Under the pieces are notes generated by a model. That model was not told where the DNA came from, made no database searches, and was given only the letters and a program-made list of their open reading frames with translations. The position numbers were made by a program, and so were the translations under genes. DNA of 64,000 nt from Kluyvera sichuanensis (GTDB lineage: Bacteria; Pseudomonadota; Gammaproteobacteria; Enterobacterales; Enterobacteriaceae). Below, in pieces: positions 21,701-33,576 of this stretch; position 1 is the first letter of the stretch, and each line of letters opens with the position of its first letter. The DNA is taken from positions 248,001 to 312,000 of the forward strand of contig NZ_JABBJF010000002.1 of NCBI RefSeq assembly GCF_014218705.1, given 5' to 3'.

Positions 21701-22804
21701 CGGTGCAATAACCGGTTCACCCGCCGTTGGAGCAGGAACGGCCTGCCATTCAACGGCAGGTGCAGCAACAGGCTGCTCGTTCATGGACGGCGCAGCTAAT
21801 GTTGGGTCGGCGGCCCACGCCGCTGTGCCTGTAACGGCAACGGCCTCAGCGACGGTATGAGCGCTCAGTAGAGGGTCGTACTCATCATATTCGGCGGCAC
21901 GCGTCGCGCTGGCACCAGAGAACAGCACATCATCAGGATCGACCTGAGCCGCATAGTGGCCCGCCTCTTCCGGTTCGTCCATACGACGGCCAGAGAACAG
22001 CGCCTCGTCCGTTTTACGCACCATCGGGTTAGAGAATTTTTTGGCGATCCGCTTACGGCGCGCCAGTGCACCTCGCAGGATGCGCGCACGACGAGATTCA
22101 CGCGACGCTTTCTGCGTCTCCTCGCCGTCGTCTTCATATTCGTCTTCTTCTTCGTACTCGTCTTCATCAACCCAGGTGTCGTCACGACGGGTTCGGTTGC
22201 TGGCGAACGTCAGAATGTTGAGGATCCAACTGCCCATTTTTTCGGCAATGCTGACCCATGACCAGCCGGTAAACAGCGTCAGGCCCGCGGCCCAGATACA
22301 GAGTAGCGCGATGGTCCCGCCGCTGCTGTGCAGCATCGGTTGCAGCGCGGTGCTGAGCAGGCTGCCAATCACGCCACCGGAAGCAAAGTACCAGATGTCA
22401 TCGGCGTTTATCGCCGCGAGGCCGCATGAAGTAAGGATGATCGCCAGTACGCCAATCAGGCGCAGCGAGACGGCGAAGTAGTCGATGTACTCATCGTTCG
22501 AACGATGCCGCCAGGCAAACCAGCAGCCACCAACAATAATGACCGGTATGGTATAAGCCATTACGCCAAAGATGAAGAACAGCGTATCGGCCAGCCATGC
22601 GCCTGGTGCGCCACATAAATTGTGGATCGGTTCGTGCCAGGCCGTTTGCGACCAGCTAGGATCGGAAGGATTGAAGCTCAGTAGTGCAGCCATTAACCAA
22701 ACGGCAAAAATGGCGCATAAAAGGAGTAACGCCTCAAGGAGTCGGCGTCCGCTGCTGAGTTTTGTGAGTTTGACTTCTTTGTCTTCTGTATATTCCTGGC
22801 TCAA
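18773..22804 (-). CDS. ftsK: DNA translocase FtsK
   Basis: 1343-residue septal DNA pump that coordinates division with chromosome segregation and XerCD-dif recombination. Order: four N-terminal membrane helices (about residues 20-200), a very long Pro/Gln/acidic linker, the RecA-like motor with Walker [13 protein letters not shown] (about residue 1010), and the C-terminal gamma winged helix ([17 protein letters not shown]) that reads KOPS and activates XerD. The start codon is TTG at 22,804. The linker carries eight tandem copies of a 13-residue Q/P/Y repeat, so this FtsK is a little longer than the 1329 residues of E. coli. A LexA box lies upstream at 22,869-22,884. Confidence 0.98.
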   Translation of the reverse strand: MSQEYTEDKEVKLTKLSSGRRLLEALLLLCAIFAVWLMAALLSFNPSDPSWSQTAWHEPIHNLCGAPGAWLADTLFFIFGVMAYTIPVIIVGGCWFAWRHRSNDEYIDYFAVSLRLIGVLAIILTSCGLAAINADDIWYFASGGVIGSLLSTALQPMLHSSGGTIALLCIWAAGLTLFTGWSWVSIAEKMGSWILNILTFASNRTRRDDTWVDEDEYEEEDEYEDDGEETQKASRESRRARILRGALARRKRIAKKFSNPMVRKTDEALFSGRRMDEPEEAGHYAAQVDPDDVLFSGASATRAAEYDEYDPLLSAHTVAEAVAVTGTAAWAADPTLAAPSMNEQPVAAPAVEWQAVPAPTAGEPVIAPTPEGWPPVQQPAYEQQYSQPQPPAYEQPQYAQPQQPVYEQPQYAQPQQPAYEQPQYAQPQQPAYEQPQYAQPQQPAYEQPQYAQPQQPAYEQPQYAQPQQPVYEQPQYAQPQQPAYEQPQYAQPQQPAYEQPQQEQPYTAESDYLNVPQAELTPAVEPEPVVEEEIKPAHRPPLYYFEEVEEKRAREREQLAAWYQPIPEPLAPMEQRASTAPSIPVSVPEPSAAVAPVAASVRHAAAAAAGTAAAAAASAPLFSPADGPRSQVKEGIGPQLPRPNRVRVPTRRELASYGIKLPSQRMAEERAAREAERYQPEDNQPLTDDEADALQQDALARQFAASQQQRYGEEADEQDSYAFEENDEDAAAEAELARQFAASQQNRYASEQPEGAHPFSLDDFEFSPMKTLVDETPKAPLFTPSVMPEPAVTPPPQQHYQQQQPPQQQYAQPQQHVQQPAHQPVTPPQQESLIHPLLMRNGDDRPLQKPTTPLPSLDLLTPPPTEVEPVDTFALEQMARLVETRLADYRIKADVVNYSPGPVITRFELNLAPGVKAARISNLSRDLARSLSTVAVRVVEVIPGKPYVGLELPNKKRQTVYLREVLDCDKFRDNPSPLTVVLGKDIAGEPVVADLAKMPHLLVAGTTGSGKSVGVNAMILSMLYKAQPEDVRFIMIDPKMLELSVYEGIPHLLTEVVTDMKDAANALRWSVNEMERRYKLMSALGVRNLAGYNEKIAEAARMGRPIPDPYWKPGDSMDATHPVLEKLPYIVVLVDEFADLMMTVGKKVEELIARLAQKARAAGIHLVLATQRPSVDVITGLIKANIPTRIAFTVSSKIDSRTILDQGGAESLLGMGDMLYAGPNSNNPVRVHGAFVRDQEVHAVVQDWKARGRPQYVDGITSDSESEGGGGGFDGGEELDPLFDQAVNFVTQKRKASISGVQRQFRIGYNRAARIIEQMEAQGIVSEQGHNGNREVLAPPPFD
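21312..21635 (-). repeat. Tandem 39-bp coding repeats in the ftsK linker
   Basis: Eight head-to-tail copies of a 39-bp unit encode [12 protein letters not shown] followed by A or V, with a ninth partial copy (YEQPQ) after them. Copies differ by silent changes (GCA/GCG-type variation on the coding strand) and by A/V in the last position. The tract sits in the disordered linker between the membrane domain and the motor. Such tracts vary in copy number by slippage. Confidence 0.92.
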
Positions 22805-22868
22805 GAAAGGCTCTCCAGGTGCCGAATGCTAAAACGGACAACAGTGCCAGATTGCGCCGACACTGTTG

Positions 22869-22884
22869 CTGTATGGATTAACAG
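22869..22884 (-). promoter_or_regulatory. LexA (SOS) box upstream of ftsK
   Basis: On the minus strand CTGTTAATCCATACAG fits the LexA consensus CTGT-N8-ACAG exactly at the outer bases. It lies 65 bp upstream of the ftsK start. In E. coli ftsK is also known as dinH, a damage-inducible gene with a LexA box of very similar sequence, so SOS induction is likely conserved here. Confidence 0.82.
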
Positions 22885-22924
22885 GAGTGTAATCAAACTA
22901 CGCTGATTTTGCACCTGTTCCGTT

Positions 22925-23419
22925 TTAGCGGGTCTTAATTACCAGACGATTACTCTGCTTAACCTCTTCCATAACGACGTAAGTACGGGTGTCGTTCACG
23001 CCTGGCAGGCGCAGCAGGGTCTCGCCAAGAAGTTTACGGTAAGCCGACATGTCCGGTACGCGGGTTTTCAACAGATAGTCGAAATCGCCGGAAACCAAGT
23101 GACACTCTTGAATTTCTTCAAGTTTTTGCACAGCGGCGTTAAATTGTTCAAACACGTCTGGCGCACCGCGATTCAGAGTAATCTCAACAAAAACCAGCAG
23201 CGATGCATCCAGGTAATGCGGGTTTAACAGCGCGGTATAGCCCTGAATAAAACCCTGTCGTTCCAGACGACGTACGCGCTCAAGGCACGGGGTCGGAGAA
23301 AGTCCTACTCTTTTGGAAAGCTCGACGTTCGAAATACGCCCATCTTTTTGCAGTTCATTGAGAATGTTGCGGTCGATGCGGTCGAGATCTTTGCCAGGGC
23401 GTTTTTTACTATCTACCAT
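22925..23419 (-). CDS. lrp: Leucine-responsive regulatory protein Lrp
   Basis: 164-residue AsnC/Lrp-family global regulator of amino acid metabolism, fimbriae and nutrient transport. N-terminal winged HTH (ILNELQKDGRISNVELSKRVGLSPTPCLERV, here cited as residues about 17-47) and a C-terminal RAM ligand domain are present. The start is the ATG at 23,419 (MVDSKKRPGKDLDR), giving the exact E. coli length; the open extension to 23,470 lies in the leader. Divergent from trxB across a 550-bp gap, which fits the long lrp leader known in E. coli. ftsK follows on the same strand. Confidence 0.98.
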   Translation of the reverse strand: MVDSKKRPGKDLDRIDRNILNELQKDGRISNVELSKRVGLSPTPCLERVRRLERQGFIQGYTALLNPHYLDASLLVFVEITLNRGAPDVFEQFNAAVQKLEEIQECHLVSGDFDYLLKTRVPDMSAYRKLLGETLLRLPGVNDTRTYVVMEEVKQSNRLVIKTR

Positions 23420-24935
<1,516 letters not shown>

Positions 24936-24959
24936 TCTTTACAAGTCAGTAACAAAAGT

Positions 24960-24992
24960 AAAAAAGGCGACGATAAGTCGCCTTTATTTTTT
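24960..24992 (+). terminator. Terminator after trxB
   Basis: AAAGGCGAC/GTCGCCTTT stem with a 5-nt loop (GATAA), followed by ATTTTTT, 25 bp after the trxB stop. Confidence 0.9.
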
Positions 24993-25057
24993 CTGCGATG
25001 TAACATTGCCGCGCCCATAACTGAAACCATTAGCCATAAGCACCTGCTAAGCGCCCA

Positions 25058-26824
25058 ATGAATAAAAGTCGCCAACAAGAACTCACCCGCTGGCTCAAAC
25101 AGCAAAGCGTCCTGTCACGCCGCTGGTTGATGACCTCCCGTCTGCTCGGCTTCGTTAGCGGTGTACTGATCATCGCCCAGGCCTGGTTCCTTGCCCGCAT
25201 TCTCCATCACATGATTATGGAGAATATCCCGCGAGAAGCGTTGCTGCTGCCGTTTATCCAGCTGGTGCTGATCTTTATCCTGCGCGCCTGGGTTGTCTGG
25301 CTGCGGGAGCGCGTTGGTTTTCACGCCGGGCAACAGATTCGATTTGAAATTCGCCGCCAGGTGCTCGACCGCCTGCAGCAGGCTGGTCCGGCCTGGATTC
25401 AGGGCAAGCCAGCCGGTAGCTGGGCGACGCTTATCCTCGAGCAAATCGATGACATGCACGATTACTATGCCCGCTACCTGCCGCAGATGGCGCTGGCAGC
25501 CTGCGTGCCGCTGCTGATTGTGGTCGCGATCTTCCCTTCCAACTGGGTCGCCGCATTAATACTGCTGATGACGGCACCGTTAATTCCGCTGTTTATGGCC
25601 CTGGTGGGAATGGGCGCGGCCGATGCCAACCGTCGCAACTTCCTGGCGCTGGCGCGCCTGAGCGGTCACTTCCTCGACCGTCTGCGGGGCATGGATACGC
25701 TGCGTATCTTTGGTCGTGGCGAAGCAGAAACGGAAAGCATTCGCGAGGCCTCGCAGGATTTCCGTCAACGTACGATGGAAGTCCTGCGACTGGCCTTCCT
25801 CTCCTCCGGCGTGCTGGAGTTCTTTACTTCGCTCTCCATTGCGCTGGTCGCCGTCTATTTCGGCTTCTCCTACCTTGGCGAACTAAACTTCGGCAGCTAC
25901 GGCACTGCCGTGACGCTCTCCTCCGGTTTCCTGGCGCTGATCCTGGCCCCTGAGTTCTTCCAGCCGCTGCGTGATTTAGGCACCTTCTATCACGCCAAGG
26001 CGCAGGCCGTTGGCGCCGCCGACAGCCTGAAAACATTCCTCGAAGCGCCGCTGGCGCATCCGGAACAGGGCGACCAGACGCTGGAGACCAGCGAACCGGT
26101 TACTCTCAGCGCCGTGGATCTGTTTATCACCTCGCCGGAAGGCAAAATGCTGGTTGGGCCGCTCAACTTTACGCTTAACGCCGGGCAACGCGCCGTGCTG
26201 GTTGGCCTGAGCGGTTCCGGTAAAAGCTCGCTGCTGAATGCGCTGGCCGGTTTCCTACCCTATAGCGGTTCGCTGAAAGTGAACGGCGTTGAATTACGCA
26301 ATCTGCACCCGGAAGGCTGGCACCGCATGATGAGCTGGGTCGGGCAAAACCCGCAGCTTCCGGCGGCTACGCTGCGTGAGAACATCCTGCTCGGCAATCT
26401 GGAGGCCAGCGAGCAACAGTTGCAACAGGCGTTGGATAAAGCCTGGGTCAGCGAATTCCTGCCACAGCTTCCTGACGGTATCGACACCGTTGTCGGCGAA
26501 CAGGCCGCGCGTCTGTCCGTGGGTCAGGCTCAGCGCGTCGCTGTCGCCCGCGCCCTACTCGCCCCCTGCCGTCTGCTGCTGCTGGATGAACCTGCCGCCA
26601 GTCTGGATGCTCACAGCGAGCAGCGTGTGATGCAGGCGCTGACCGAAGCCTCCACCCAACAAACCACGCTGATGGTCACCCACCAGCTGGAAGGTATTAC
26701 CGATTGGGATGCTATCTGGGTGATGGAAAACGGTCAGATTATTGAGCAGGGAACGTATCAGCAGCTGGTTGATGCTAACGGCGTGTTTGCCAGCCTGCTG
26801 GCTAGCCGTCAGGAGGAGATTTAA
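25058..26824 (+). CDS. cydD: ABC exporter of cysteine/glutathione, subunit CydD
   Basis: 588-residue half-transporter: six membrane helices in the first 330 residues, then an ATPase with Walker A GLSGSGKSS, signature RLSVGQAQR and Walker B LLLLDEPAA. With CydC it exports glutathione and cysteine to the periplasm, needed for assembly of cytochrome bd and periplasmic cytochromes. The stop codon directly abuts the ATG of cydC (26,824/26,825), so the two are translationally coupled. Length equals E. coli CydD. Confidence 0.97.
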   Translation: MNKSRQQELTRWLKQQSVLSRRWLMTSRLLGFVSGVLIIAQAWFLARILHHMIMENIPREALLLPFIQLVLIFILRAWVVWLRERVGFHAGQQIRFEIRRQVLDRLQQAGPAWIQGKPAGSWATLILEQIDDMHDYYARYLPQMALAACVPLLIVVAIFPSNWVAALILLMTAPLIPLFMALVGMGAADANRRNFLALARLSGHFLDRLRGMDTLRIFGRGEAETESIREASQDFRQRTMEVLRLAFLSSGVLEFFTSLSIALVAVYFGFSYLGELNFGSYGTAVTLSSGFLALILAPEFFQPLRDLGTFYHAKAQAVGAADSLKTFLEAPLAHPEQGDQTLETSEPVTLSAVDLFITSPEGKMLVGPLNFTLNAGQRAVLVGLSGSGKSSLLNALAGFLPYSGSLKVNGVELRNLHPEGWHRMMSWVGQNPQLPAATLRENILLGNLEASEQQLQQALDKAWVSEFLPQLPDGIDTVVGEQAARLSVGQAQRVAVARALLAPCRLLLLDEPAASLDAHSEQRVMQALTEASTQQTTLMVTHQLEGITDWDAIWVMENGQIIEQGTYQQLVDANGVFASLLASRQEEI

Positions 26825-28546
26825 ATGCGCGCACTGTTGCCTTATCTGGCGCTCTATAAACGTCACAAGTGGCTGTTAAGCCTGGGCGTTGTTCTGGCGA
26901 TTATCACCCTGCTTGCGAGCATTGGCTTACTGACCCTTTCCGGCTGGTTCCTTTCTGCTTCAGCGGTTGTCGGGTTCGCGGGCGCTTACACCTTCAACTA
27001 CATGCTGCCTGCCGCTGGCGTGCGCGGCGCGGCGATTATCCGTACTGCCGGGCGCTACTTTGAGCGCCTGGTCAGTCATGATGCGACCTTCCGCGTTTTA
27101 CAACATCTGCGCGTCTTTACCTTCAGCAAGCTGCTGCCGCTGTCGCCCGCCGGGCTGGCGCGTTTTCGTCAGGGCGAACTGCTCAACCGCATGGTGGCGG
27201 ACGTCGATACGCTCGACCACCTCTATCTGCGCGTCATCTCGCCATTAGTCGGTGCATTAGTCGTCATTCTGGTGGTGACTGCCGGGCTTAGTCTGCTGGA
27301 CGTTGGTCTGGCGCTTACCCTCGGCGGCATTATGCTGGCCACGCTGCTGGTTCTACCGCCGCTGTTCTATCGCGCAGGTAAACCCACAGGTGAGCAGTTG
27401 ACGAGCCTGCGCGGGCAGTATCGCCAACAGTTAACCGGCTGGCTGCAGGGGCAGGCAGAGCTGACTATCTTTAACGCCAGCCAGCGTTATCGGAAGCAGA
27501 TGGAGCAAACCGAACTCAACTGGCACGACGCCCAGCGCCGTCAGTCTGAACTGACCGCTCTGTCACAGGCGTTAATGCTACTAATTGGCGGCGTCGCCGT
27601 GGTCTCCATGCTGTGGTTAGCCGCTGGCGGCGTTGGTAGCAACAGCCAACCCGGCGCGCTGATTGCGCTGTTTGTATTCTGTGCGCTGGCGGCCTTTGAA
27701 GCGCTGGCGCCAGTGACCGGCGCCTTCCAGCATCTTGGGCAGGTTATCGCCTCAGCGCTGCGTATCAGCCAGATTATTGAACAGCAACCGGAAGTGACCT
27801 TCCCAGAGCAGGCTGTGGCGCGTCCTCAACAGGTATCGCTGACGCTGGATCGGGTGTCATTCACCTACCCTCAGCAAGCGCAGCCTGCGCTGAATAATCT
27901 GTCACTGAATATTGCGGCAGGCCAGCATATCGCCCTCCTCGGCCGTACCGGCTGCGGTAAATCGACGCTGCTCCAGTTACTCACCCGTGCCTGGGACCCG
28001 CAGCAGGGCGAAATTCTGCTGAACGGCATGCCGCTGACCCAGTTTGATGAGCAGACGCTGCGTCAGACCATCAGCCTGGTGCCGCAGCGCGTGCATCTGT
28101 TCAGCGCGACCCTGCGCGACAACCTGTTGCTGGCGAAGCCTGACGCGAGCGATGAAGCGCTCAGCGAGGTTCTGCGCCGTACCGGTCTTGAGAAGCTGCT
28201 GGAAGACGCCGGGCTGAACAGCTGGCTGGGTGAAGGTGGACGTCAGCTTTCCGGCGGCGAGCTGCGTCGACTGGGGATTGCGCGGGCATTGCTGCACGAT
28301 GCACCGCTGATGATGCTGGACGAACCGACCGAAGGGTTAGACGCCACCACCGAGAGCCAGGTGCTTGAACTACTGGCCGACGTAATGCGTCATAAAACGC
28401 TGCTGATGGTGACCCATCGTCTGCGCGGGCTGGCGCGATTTAATCAGATAATTGTCATGGACAACGGGCAAATTATTGAGCAAGGTAATCACGCAGAACT
28501 GCTGGCAAAACAAGGCCGTTACTACCAGTTTAAACAGCGTCTGTAG
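26825..28546 (+). CDS. cydC: ABC exporter of cysteine/glutathione, subunit CydC
   Basis: 573-residue partner of CydD with the same layout: six helices, then Walker A GRTGCGKST, signature QLSGGELRR and Walker B MMLDEPTEG. The heterodimer works in the inner membrane. It has a GAGGAG ribosome site inside the end of cydD. aat starts 40 bp downstream on the same strand and may share the transcript. Confidence 0.97.
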   Translation: MRALLPYLALYKRHKWLLSLGVVLAIITLLASIGLLTLSGWFLSASAVVGFAGAYTFNYMLPAAGVRGAAIIRTAGRYFERLVSHDATFRVLQHLRVFTFSKLLPLSPAGLARFRQGELLNRMVADVDTLDHLYLRVISPLVGALVVILVVTAGLSLLDVGLALTLGGIMLATLLVLPPLFYRAGKPTGEQLTSLRGQYRQQLTGWLQGQAELTIFNASQRYRKQMEQTELNWHDAQRRQSELTALSQALMLLIGGVAVVSMLWLAAGGVGSNSQPGALIALFVFCALAAFEALAPVTGAFQHLGQVIASALRISQIIEQQPEVTFPEQAVARPQQVSLTLDRVSFTYPQQAQPALNNLSLNIAAGQHIALLGRTGCGKSTLLQLLTRAWDPQQGEILLNGMPLTQFDEQTLRQTISLVPQRVHLFSATLRDNLLLAKPDASDEALSEVLRRTGLEKLLEDAGLNSWLGEGGRQLSGGELRRLGIARALLHDAPLMMLDEPTEGLDATTESQVLELLADVMRHKTLLMVTHRLRGLARFNQIIVMDNGQIIEQGNHAELLAKQGRYYQFKQRL

Positions 28547-28586
28547 ACTATGATTAGTTAACCCTGTTTCGTGAGGTCATCGCGAC

Positions 28587-29291
28587 ATGCGCCTTGTCCA
28601 GCTTTCTCGACACTCGATCGCGTTTCCCTCGCCTGAGGGCGCATTACGTGAACCAAACGGACTGCTCGCTTTAGGGGGCGATCTCGGCCCCGCGCGCCTG
28701 CTGATGGCCTATCAGCGCGGCATTTTTCCGTGGTTTTCGCCCGGCGATCCTATTCTCTGGTGGTCGCCGGATCCCCGCGCCGTGCTGTGGCCTGAGCAGT
28801 TTCACCTCAGCCGCAGCATGAAGCGGTTTCACAAAACCTCCCCTTATCGCGTGACGATCAACTACGCCTTTAGCGATGTGATCGCCGGCTGCGCGCAGGA
28901 TCGTCACGAAGGTACCTGGATTACCACCAGCATCAGCCAGGCCTATCATCGCCTACACGAGCTTGGTCATGCGCACTCTATCGAGGTATGGCAGGAAAAC
29001 ACGCTGGTAGGCGGCATGTACGGCGTTGCCATGGGCGAACTGTTCTGCGGCGAGTCGATGTTCAGCCGCGCGGAGAACGCCTCTAAGACGGCGCTGTACA
29101 TCTTTTGCGAGGCATTCCGTCAGGCGGGTGGCAAACTCATCGACTGTCAGGTGCTCAATAGCCACACCGCTTCCCTGGGCGCGGAGGAAATCCCGCGTCG
29201 CGACTACCTCGAGCATCTCAATACGCTCCGCATGCAGCCGCTTGCCGATAAGTTTTGGGTACCCCGAGCGCTCTTTTTACCTGAAGCGTAA
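28587..29291 (+). CDS. aat: Leucyl/phenylalanyl-tRNA-protein transferase Aat
   Basis: 234-residue enzyme of the bacterial N-degron pathway. It moves Leu or Phe from aminoacyl-tRNA to proteins with N-terminal Arg or Lys, marking them for ClpS and ClpAP. Conserved family segments are visible: [18 protein letters not shown] and [19 protein letters not shown] (each under 20 residues). Its readers ClpS and ClpA are encoded just beyond infA, so writer and reader of this degradation signal sit within 4 kb. Confidence 0.97.
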   Translation: MRLVQLSRHSIAFPSPEGALREPNGLLALGGDLGPARLLMAYQRGIFPWFSPGDPILWWSPDPRAVLWPEQFHLSRSMKRFHKTSPYRVTINYAFSDVIAGCAQDRHEGTWITTSISQAYHRLHELGHAHSIEVWQENTLVGGMYGVAMGELFCGESMFSRAENASKTALYIFCEAFRQAGGKLIDCQVLNSHTASLGAEEIPRRDYLEHLNTLRMQPLADKFWVPRALFLPEA

Positions 29292-29574
29292 ATGATTTCA
29301 GCACAATTGCCATCAGGATGATATAATTGCCGACGAGAGTCGCTTCTGCCTTTTACCCCGCCGACGTTTGGGAATCTTCGAGTCAGATAACGCCCACGTT
29401 TATCCTGCTGTTTCCGGCCTGGTTCGTGCCCATCACACGATGCATTTGTGTGGTGAAAGGGTAATGCGCAAAAACGACTTTCGCCGATTAAGACGGACAA
29501 TTCTTTACTTACTTGATGAACTTCGGCATTATCTTGCCGGTTCAAATTACGGTAGTGATACCCCAGAGGATTAG

Positions 29575-29793
<219 letters not shown>

Positions 29794-29851
29794 TCTCCGC
29801 AGATAATGAGCGTCTGGCGCTACTTTCGCCGAGCGCTATTTGCTGAATATT

Positions 29852-29882
29852 AATGCCTCGCTTATTGCGGGGCATTTTTTTT
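29852..29882 (+). terminator. Terminator after infA
   Basis: AATGCC(T)CGC/GCG(G)GGCATT hairpin with a TTATT loop, followed by eight T residues, about 60 bp after infA. Confidence 0.92.
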
Positions 29883-29898
29883 CCTTTTCCACATCACC

Positions 29899-30129
29899 TC
29901 ATAAATTGTGCGCTTCCGGTTTACGCGATTTTTGCCAGTGATGGTGCTCACGCAGCCCTTCCGCTGACTCTTCCGCCACCACGCGTAGCTCATCGCTATC
30001 CGCTTCATGACGTAGCTGGTGATCGGCATTTTTAACCCACAAAAACTGATGTCCTTTATGGCCGGCCATAAGTTGGCCAGAGAATAACGCGCAGGTGAGT
30101 AAAATCACCGATAACAATTTCGAAAACAT
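29899..30129 (-). CDS. Small secreted protein, DUF2554/YncJ-like
   Basis: 76-residue protein with a clear signal peptide (MFSKLLSVILLTCALFSGQLMA, listed in two parts: basic start MFSK, then a hydrophobic core ending LMA). The mature part is short, charged and rich in His and Glu (GHKGHQFLWVKNADHQ, then EADSDELR). From memory it resembles E. coli YncJ (DUF2554), a periplasmic protein of unknown function; the match needs a search. It lies between infA and clpA, where E. coli has the serW tRNA. Both neighbours end in terminators, so it has its own promoter, to the right of 30,129. Confidence 0.75.
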   Translation of the reverse strand: MFSKLLSVILLTCALFSGQLMAGHKGHQFLWVKNADHQLRHEADSDELRVVAEESAEGLREHHHWQKSRKPEAHNL

Positions 30130-30249
30130 TATGCCACCGCCTGGTTATCTTCTGCCTCCATCATGCCAACCCTTACGTCTGGTTATTATCCAGCTGTTCA
30201 AATTTGCGAAAATGGAATGTCAGCGTGAAACACCGAAGATGGCGCATAA

Positions 30250-30282
30250 AAAAACCGAGCTGTTGTCAGCTCGGTTTTTGTT
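30250..30282. terminator. Terminator of clpSA (bidirectional form)
   Basis: AAAACCGAGCTG/CAGCTCGGTTTT perfect 12-bp stem with a 4-nt loop (TTGT), with U-tract potential in both directions, 20 bp past the clpA stop (minus strand). Confidence 0.9.
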
Positions 30283-30302
30283 TTTACCGCATGTGATTAA
30301 CG

Positions 30303-32579
30303 TTAATGCGCCGCTTCTGGCTTATGCTTCTGCGCACTCTGGAAGCCGTAGGTCAGCTCGTTCTTCTCGTTGTCGAGCGCCACGGTGACCTGGCCGCCGT
30401 CAACCAGCGAACCAAACAGCAGTTCGTTAGCCAGCGGTTTTTTCAGGTTGTCCTGAATCACACGCGCCATTGGACGCGCGCCCATCGCACGGTCGTAGCC
30501 TTTCTCGGCCAGCCAGTTGCGGGCCTCCTGGCTGACTTCCAGCGACACGCCTTTCTGATCCAGTTGAACCTGCAACTCGACGATGAACTTATCGACGACC
30601 TGGTGGATCACGTCAGTCGACAGATGATCGAACCAGATAATGTTGTCGAGACGGTTACGGAACTCTGGCGTAAAGATCTTTTTGATCTCTTCCATCGCGT
30701 CGGTGCTGTTGTCCTGCTGGATAAGGCCAATCGATTTACGCTCGGTTTCACGTACGCCGGCGTTGGTGGTCATCACCAGCACCACGTTACGGAAATCGGC
30801 TTTACGACCGTTGTTATCGGTCAGCGTTCCGTTGTCCATCACCTGCAGCAGCAGGTTAAAGACGTCCGGGTGTGCTTTTTCGATTTCGTCCAGCAGCAGT
30901 ACCGCGTGCGGATGCTTGATAACCGCATCGGTCAGCAGGCCGCCCTGGTCAAAACCAACGTATCCCGGAGGCGCACCGATCAGGCGGCTCACCGTATGGC
31001 GTTCCATATACTCGGACATATCGAAACGCAGCAGTTCGATGCCCATCGCCTTCGCCAACTGGACGGTTACTTCCGTTTTACCCACCCCAGTCGGGCCAGC
31101 AAACAGGAAGGAGCCCACCGGACGATGATCGTGGCCGAGGCCTGCGCGGCTCATCTTAATGGCTTCGGTCAACGCATCAATAGCGTTATCCTGGCCGAAT
31201 ACCAGCATCTTCAGACGGTTGCCGAGGTTTTTCAGCGTATCGCGATCGCTTTGGGAGACGCTTTTCTCCGGGATACGCGCAATACGCGCGACCACGGATT
31301 CGATGTCCGCCACGTTGATCGTTTTCTTACGCTTGCTCACCGGCATCAGACGGGCGCGAGCGCCTGCCTCATCAATCACGTCGATGGCCTTATCAGGCAA
31401 ATGACGATCGTTGATGTATTTCACCGCCAGCTCCACTGCCGCACGTACCGCTTTCGCGGTGTAACGGACATCGTGGTGCGCTTCGTATTTCGGCTTCAGG
31501 CCGTTCAGGATCTGTACGGTCTCTTCTACCGACGGTTCGGTAATATCGATTTTCTGGAAACGACGCGCAAGCGCCCTGTCCTTCTCAAAGATATTGCTGA
31601 ACTCCTGGTACGTGGTGGAGCCCATTACCCGAATTTTGCCGCTGGAGAGCAGCGGTTTAATCAGGTTCGCGGCATCTACCTGCCCACCCGACGCGGCACC
31701 CGCACCGATGATGGTGTGGATTTCGTCGATGAACAGAATGCTGTTGGTGTCCTGCTCTAACTGCTTGAGCAGCGCTTTAAAGCGTTTTTCGAAATCGCCG
31801 CGATACTTGGTGCCCGCCAGCAGCGAACCGATATCGAGCGAGTAGATAGTGCAGTCGGCCATGATTTCCGGCACATCGCCACGCACAATGCGCCACGCGA
31901 GGCCTTCCGCAATCGCCGTTTTACCGACACCGGATTCCCCCACCAGTAGCGGGTTATTCTTACGGCGACGGCACAGCACCTGAATGGCGCGCTCCAGCTC
32001 TTTGTCGCGGCCAATCAGCGGGTCAATTCCCCCGACGCGAGCAAGCTGATTAAGATTGGTGGTGAAGTTTTCCATACGTTCCTCCCCGCCTGCTTGCTCT
32101 TCGTTAGTCTGCTGATTCCCGGAATCGGAAGGCTGGCTTGGCTCGTCTTTACGCGTGCCATGAGAGATGAAGTTCACCACGTCAAGGCGGCTGACTTCAT
32201 GTTTACGCAGAAGATACGCAGCCTGCGACTCCTGCTCGCTGAAAATCGCCACGAGGACGTTAGCGCCGGTGACTTCGCTACGCCCAGAAGACTGGACGTG
32301 GAAGACCGCGCGCTGCAGAACACGCTGGAAGCTGAGCGTCGGTTGCGTTTCGCGCTCTTCTTCACTGACCGGTAGCACCGGCGTGGTTTGTTCGATGAAG
32401 GCTTCGAGTTCCTGACGCAGCGCCACCAGATCGACCGAGCACGCTTCCAGCGCTTCACGGGCTGATGGGTTGCTAAGCAGAGCCAGCAACAGATGCTCGA
32501 CGGTCATAAACTCGTGACGGTGCTCGCGCGCTCTGGCGAAAGCCATGTTTAAACTGAGTTCCAGTTCTTGATTGAGCAT
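30303..32579 (-). CDS. clpA: ATP-dependent protease ATPase subunit ClpA
   Basis: 758-residue Hsp100 unfoldase that feeds substrates to ClpP. An N-domain (residues 1-145, the ClpS docking site) is followed by two AAA+ modules with Walker [10 protein letters not shown] and GPTGVGKTE and matching Walker B motifs ([19 protein letters not shown]). The start is the ATG at 32,579 ([11 protein letters not shown]), giving the E. coli length; five codons upstream are also open. It follows clpS by 29 bp on the same strand. In the N-degron pathway ClpS delivers Aat-tagged substrates to it. Confidence 0.98.
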   Translation of the reverse strand: MLNQELELSLNMAFARAREHRHEFMTVEHLLLALLSNPSAREALEACSVDLVALRQELEAFIEQTTPVLPVSEEERETQPTLSFQRVLQRAVFHVQSSGRSEVTGANVLVAIFSEQESQAAYLLRKHEVSRLDVVNFISHGTRKDEPSQPSDSGNQQTNEEQAGGEERMENFTTNLNQLARVGGIDPLIGRDKELERAIQVLCRRRKNNPLLVGESGVGKTAIAEGLAWRIVRGDVPEIMADCTIYSLDIGSLLAGTKYRGDFEKRFKALLKQLEQDTNSILFIDEIHTIIGAGAASGGQVDAANLIKPLLSSGKIRVMGSTTYQEFSNIFEKDRALARRFQKIDITEPSVEETVQILNGLKPKYEAHHDVRYTAKAVRAAVELAVKYINDRHLPDKAIDVIDEAGARARLMPVSKRKKTINVADIESVVARIARIPEKSVSQSDRDTLKNLGNRLKMLVFGQDNAIDALTEAIKMSRAGLGHDHRPVGSFLFAGPTGVGKTEVTVQLAKAMGIELLRFDMSEYMERHTVSRLIGAPPGYVGFDQGGLLTDAVIKHPHAVLLLDEIEKAHPDVFNLLLQVMDNGTLTDNNGRKADFRNVVLVMTTNAGVRETERKSIGLIQQDNSTDAMEEIKKIFTPEFRNRLDNIIWFDHLSTDVIHQVVDKFIVELQVQLDQKGVSLEVSQEARNWLAEKGYDRAMGARPMARVIQDNLKKPLANELLFGSLVDGGQVTVALDNEKNELTYGFQSAQKHKPEAAH

Positions 32580-32608
32580 AGGCACCTCCCCCAATTTTCA
32601 TGCCTGTA

Positions 32609-32929
32609 TCAGGCTTGTTCCAGCGTACACAACAGTGGATGCTCGTTCTCCCTCGCGTACTGATTCACCATGGCAACTTTGGTCTCGGCGACTTCTGCCG
32701 TAAAGACACCACAAATTGCTTTACCCTGATAGTGAACCGTTAGCATCAGTTGTGTTGCGCGTTCTACATCATAAGAAAAGAATTTTTGTAACACGTCAAT
32801 AACAAACTCCATCGGAGTGTAATCATCATTGACCAATATCACTTTATACATCGATGGGGGCTTAAGCCCATCCTGAAGTTTATCTGCCGAAAGCTGGTCG
32901 AAATCCAGCCAGTCTCTGGTCTTACTCAT
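32609..32929 (-). CDS. clpS: ClpA adaptor protein ClpS
   Basis: 106-residue adaptor that recognises N-terminal Leu, Phe, Tyr and Trp and presents such proteins to ClpA. The binding-pocket region [14 protein letters not shown] is intact, as is the C-terminal core ([12 protein letters not shown]). First gene of clpSA. It is divergent from cspD, with 395 bp between. Confidence 0.97.
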   Translation of the reverse strand: MSKTRDWLDFDQLSADKLQDGLKPPSMYKVILVNDDYTPMEFVIDVLQKFFSYDVERATQLMLTVHYQGKAICGVFTAEVAETKVAMVNQYARENEHPLLCTLEQA

Positions 32930-33324
32930 TGTCAGTCATCATTGTGGGTGTCATCTCGTGCTGCTGACGTTCCTGTTTGCACTTTAGCGCCTCGTAGTAT
33001 TGACGGTATTAATGACACATTTACCGTCTGCTACGCAGCCACTTGCTCCTGTGCATACACGTTCTAAATTTACTGTAGATCATAGATAGCTATCACCTAT
33101 AGCTGTCATTCGCGAACTCTGTCACATTCCCGTCAATAGCGTTAACTGCTTCAAATTTTGATGCATTTTCCCCCTTCAGCCTCCCTCAAACGCTTGACGC
33201 ATTGTGCGAAATATCTAAATTGTACTGGCGAGAGTTGGTGAGGTTTTGAACAACTCCTGACTCCACCACCGGTTCATTCCATCTACTTATAAACGTATAA
33301 TAGTGTTACGAAGGATGTCGAAGT
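32930..33324. promoter_or_regulatory. clpS/cspD divergent intergenic region
   Basis: 395-bp gap expected to hold promoters for clpSA (leftward) and cspD (rightward). A TATAAT hexamer at 33,296-33,301 with a weak TTCATT 17 bp upstream could be a cspD promoter, but it would give a very short leader before the GAAGGA ribosome site at 33,310. No gene seen in the gap. Confidence 0.5.
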
Positions 33325-33546
33325 ATGGAAATGGGTACTGTTAAGTGGTTCAACAATGCTAAAGGGTTCGGTTTTATTTGCCCGGAAGGCGGTGGCGAGG
33401 ACATCTTCGCCCATTACTCCACCATCCAGATGGATGGGTACAGAACGTTAAAAGCCGGGCAATCCGTCCAGTTTGATGTCCACGAGGGGCCGAAAGGTAA
33501 TCATGCCAGCGTGATTATCCCTCTGGAAGCAGAAACAGCCGCCTAG
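33325..33546 (+). CDS. cspD: Cold-shock-like DNA-binding protein CspD
   Basis: 73-residue cold-shock-domain protein (MEMGTVKWFNNAKGFGFI...) with RNP-1 KGFGFI and RNP-2-like DIFAHY. In E. coli CspD is not cold-induced; it appears in stationary phase and inhibits replication by binding single-stranded DNA. It is one residue shorter than the E. coli protein, with the usual divergence at the C-terminus. Divergent from clpS as in E. coli; a shared terminator separates it from macB. Confidence 0.95.
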   Translation: MEMGTVKWFNNAKGFGFICPEGGGEDIFAHYSTIQMDGYRTLKAGQSVQFDVHEGPKGNHASVIIPLEAETAA

Positions 33547-33576
33547 TTACTGCCCCATTGTGTACATCCCGCTGTC

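Noticed and set aside
21265-21768. Repetitive frames and CRISPR-like periodicity
   Set aside because: The 39-bp units are directly contiguous without unique spacers and lie in frame within ftsK; they are coding tandem repeats.
30306-31760. 484-codon plus-strand frame
   Set aside because: Antisense shadow of clpA with no recognisable domain.
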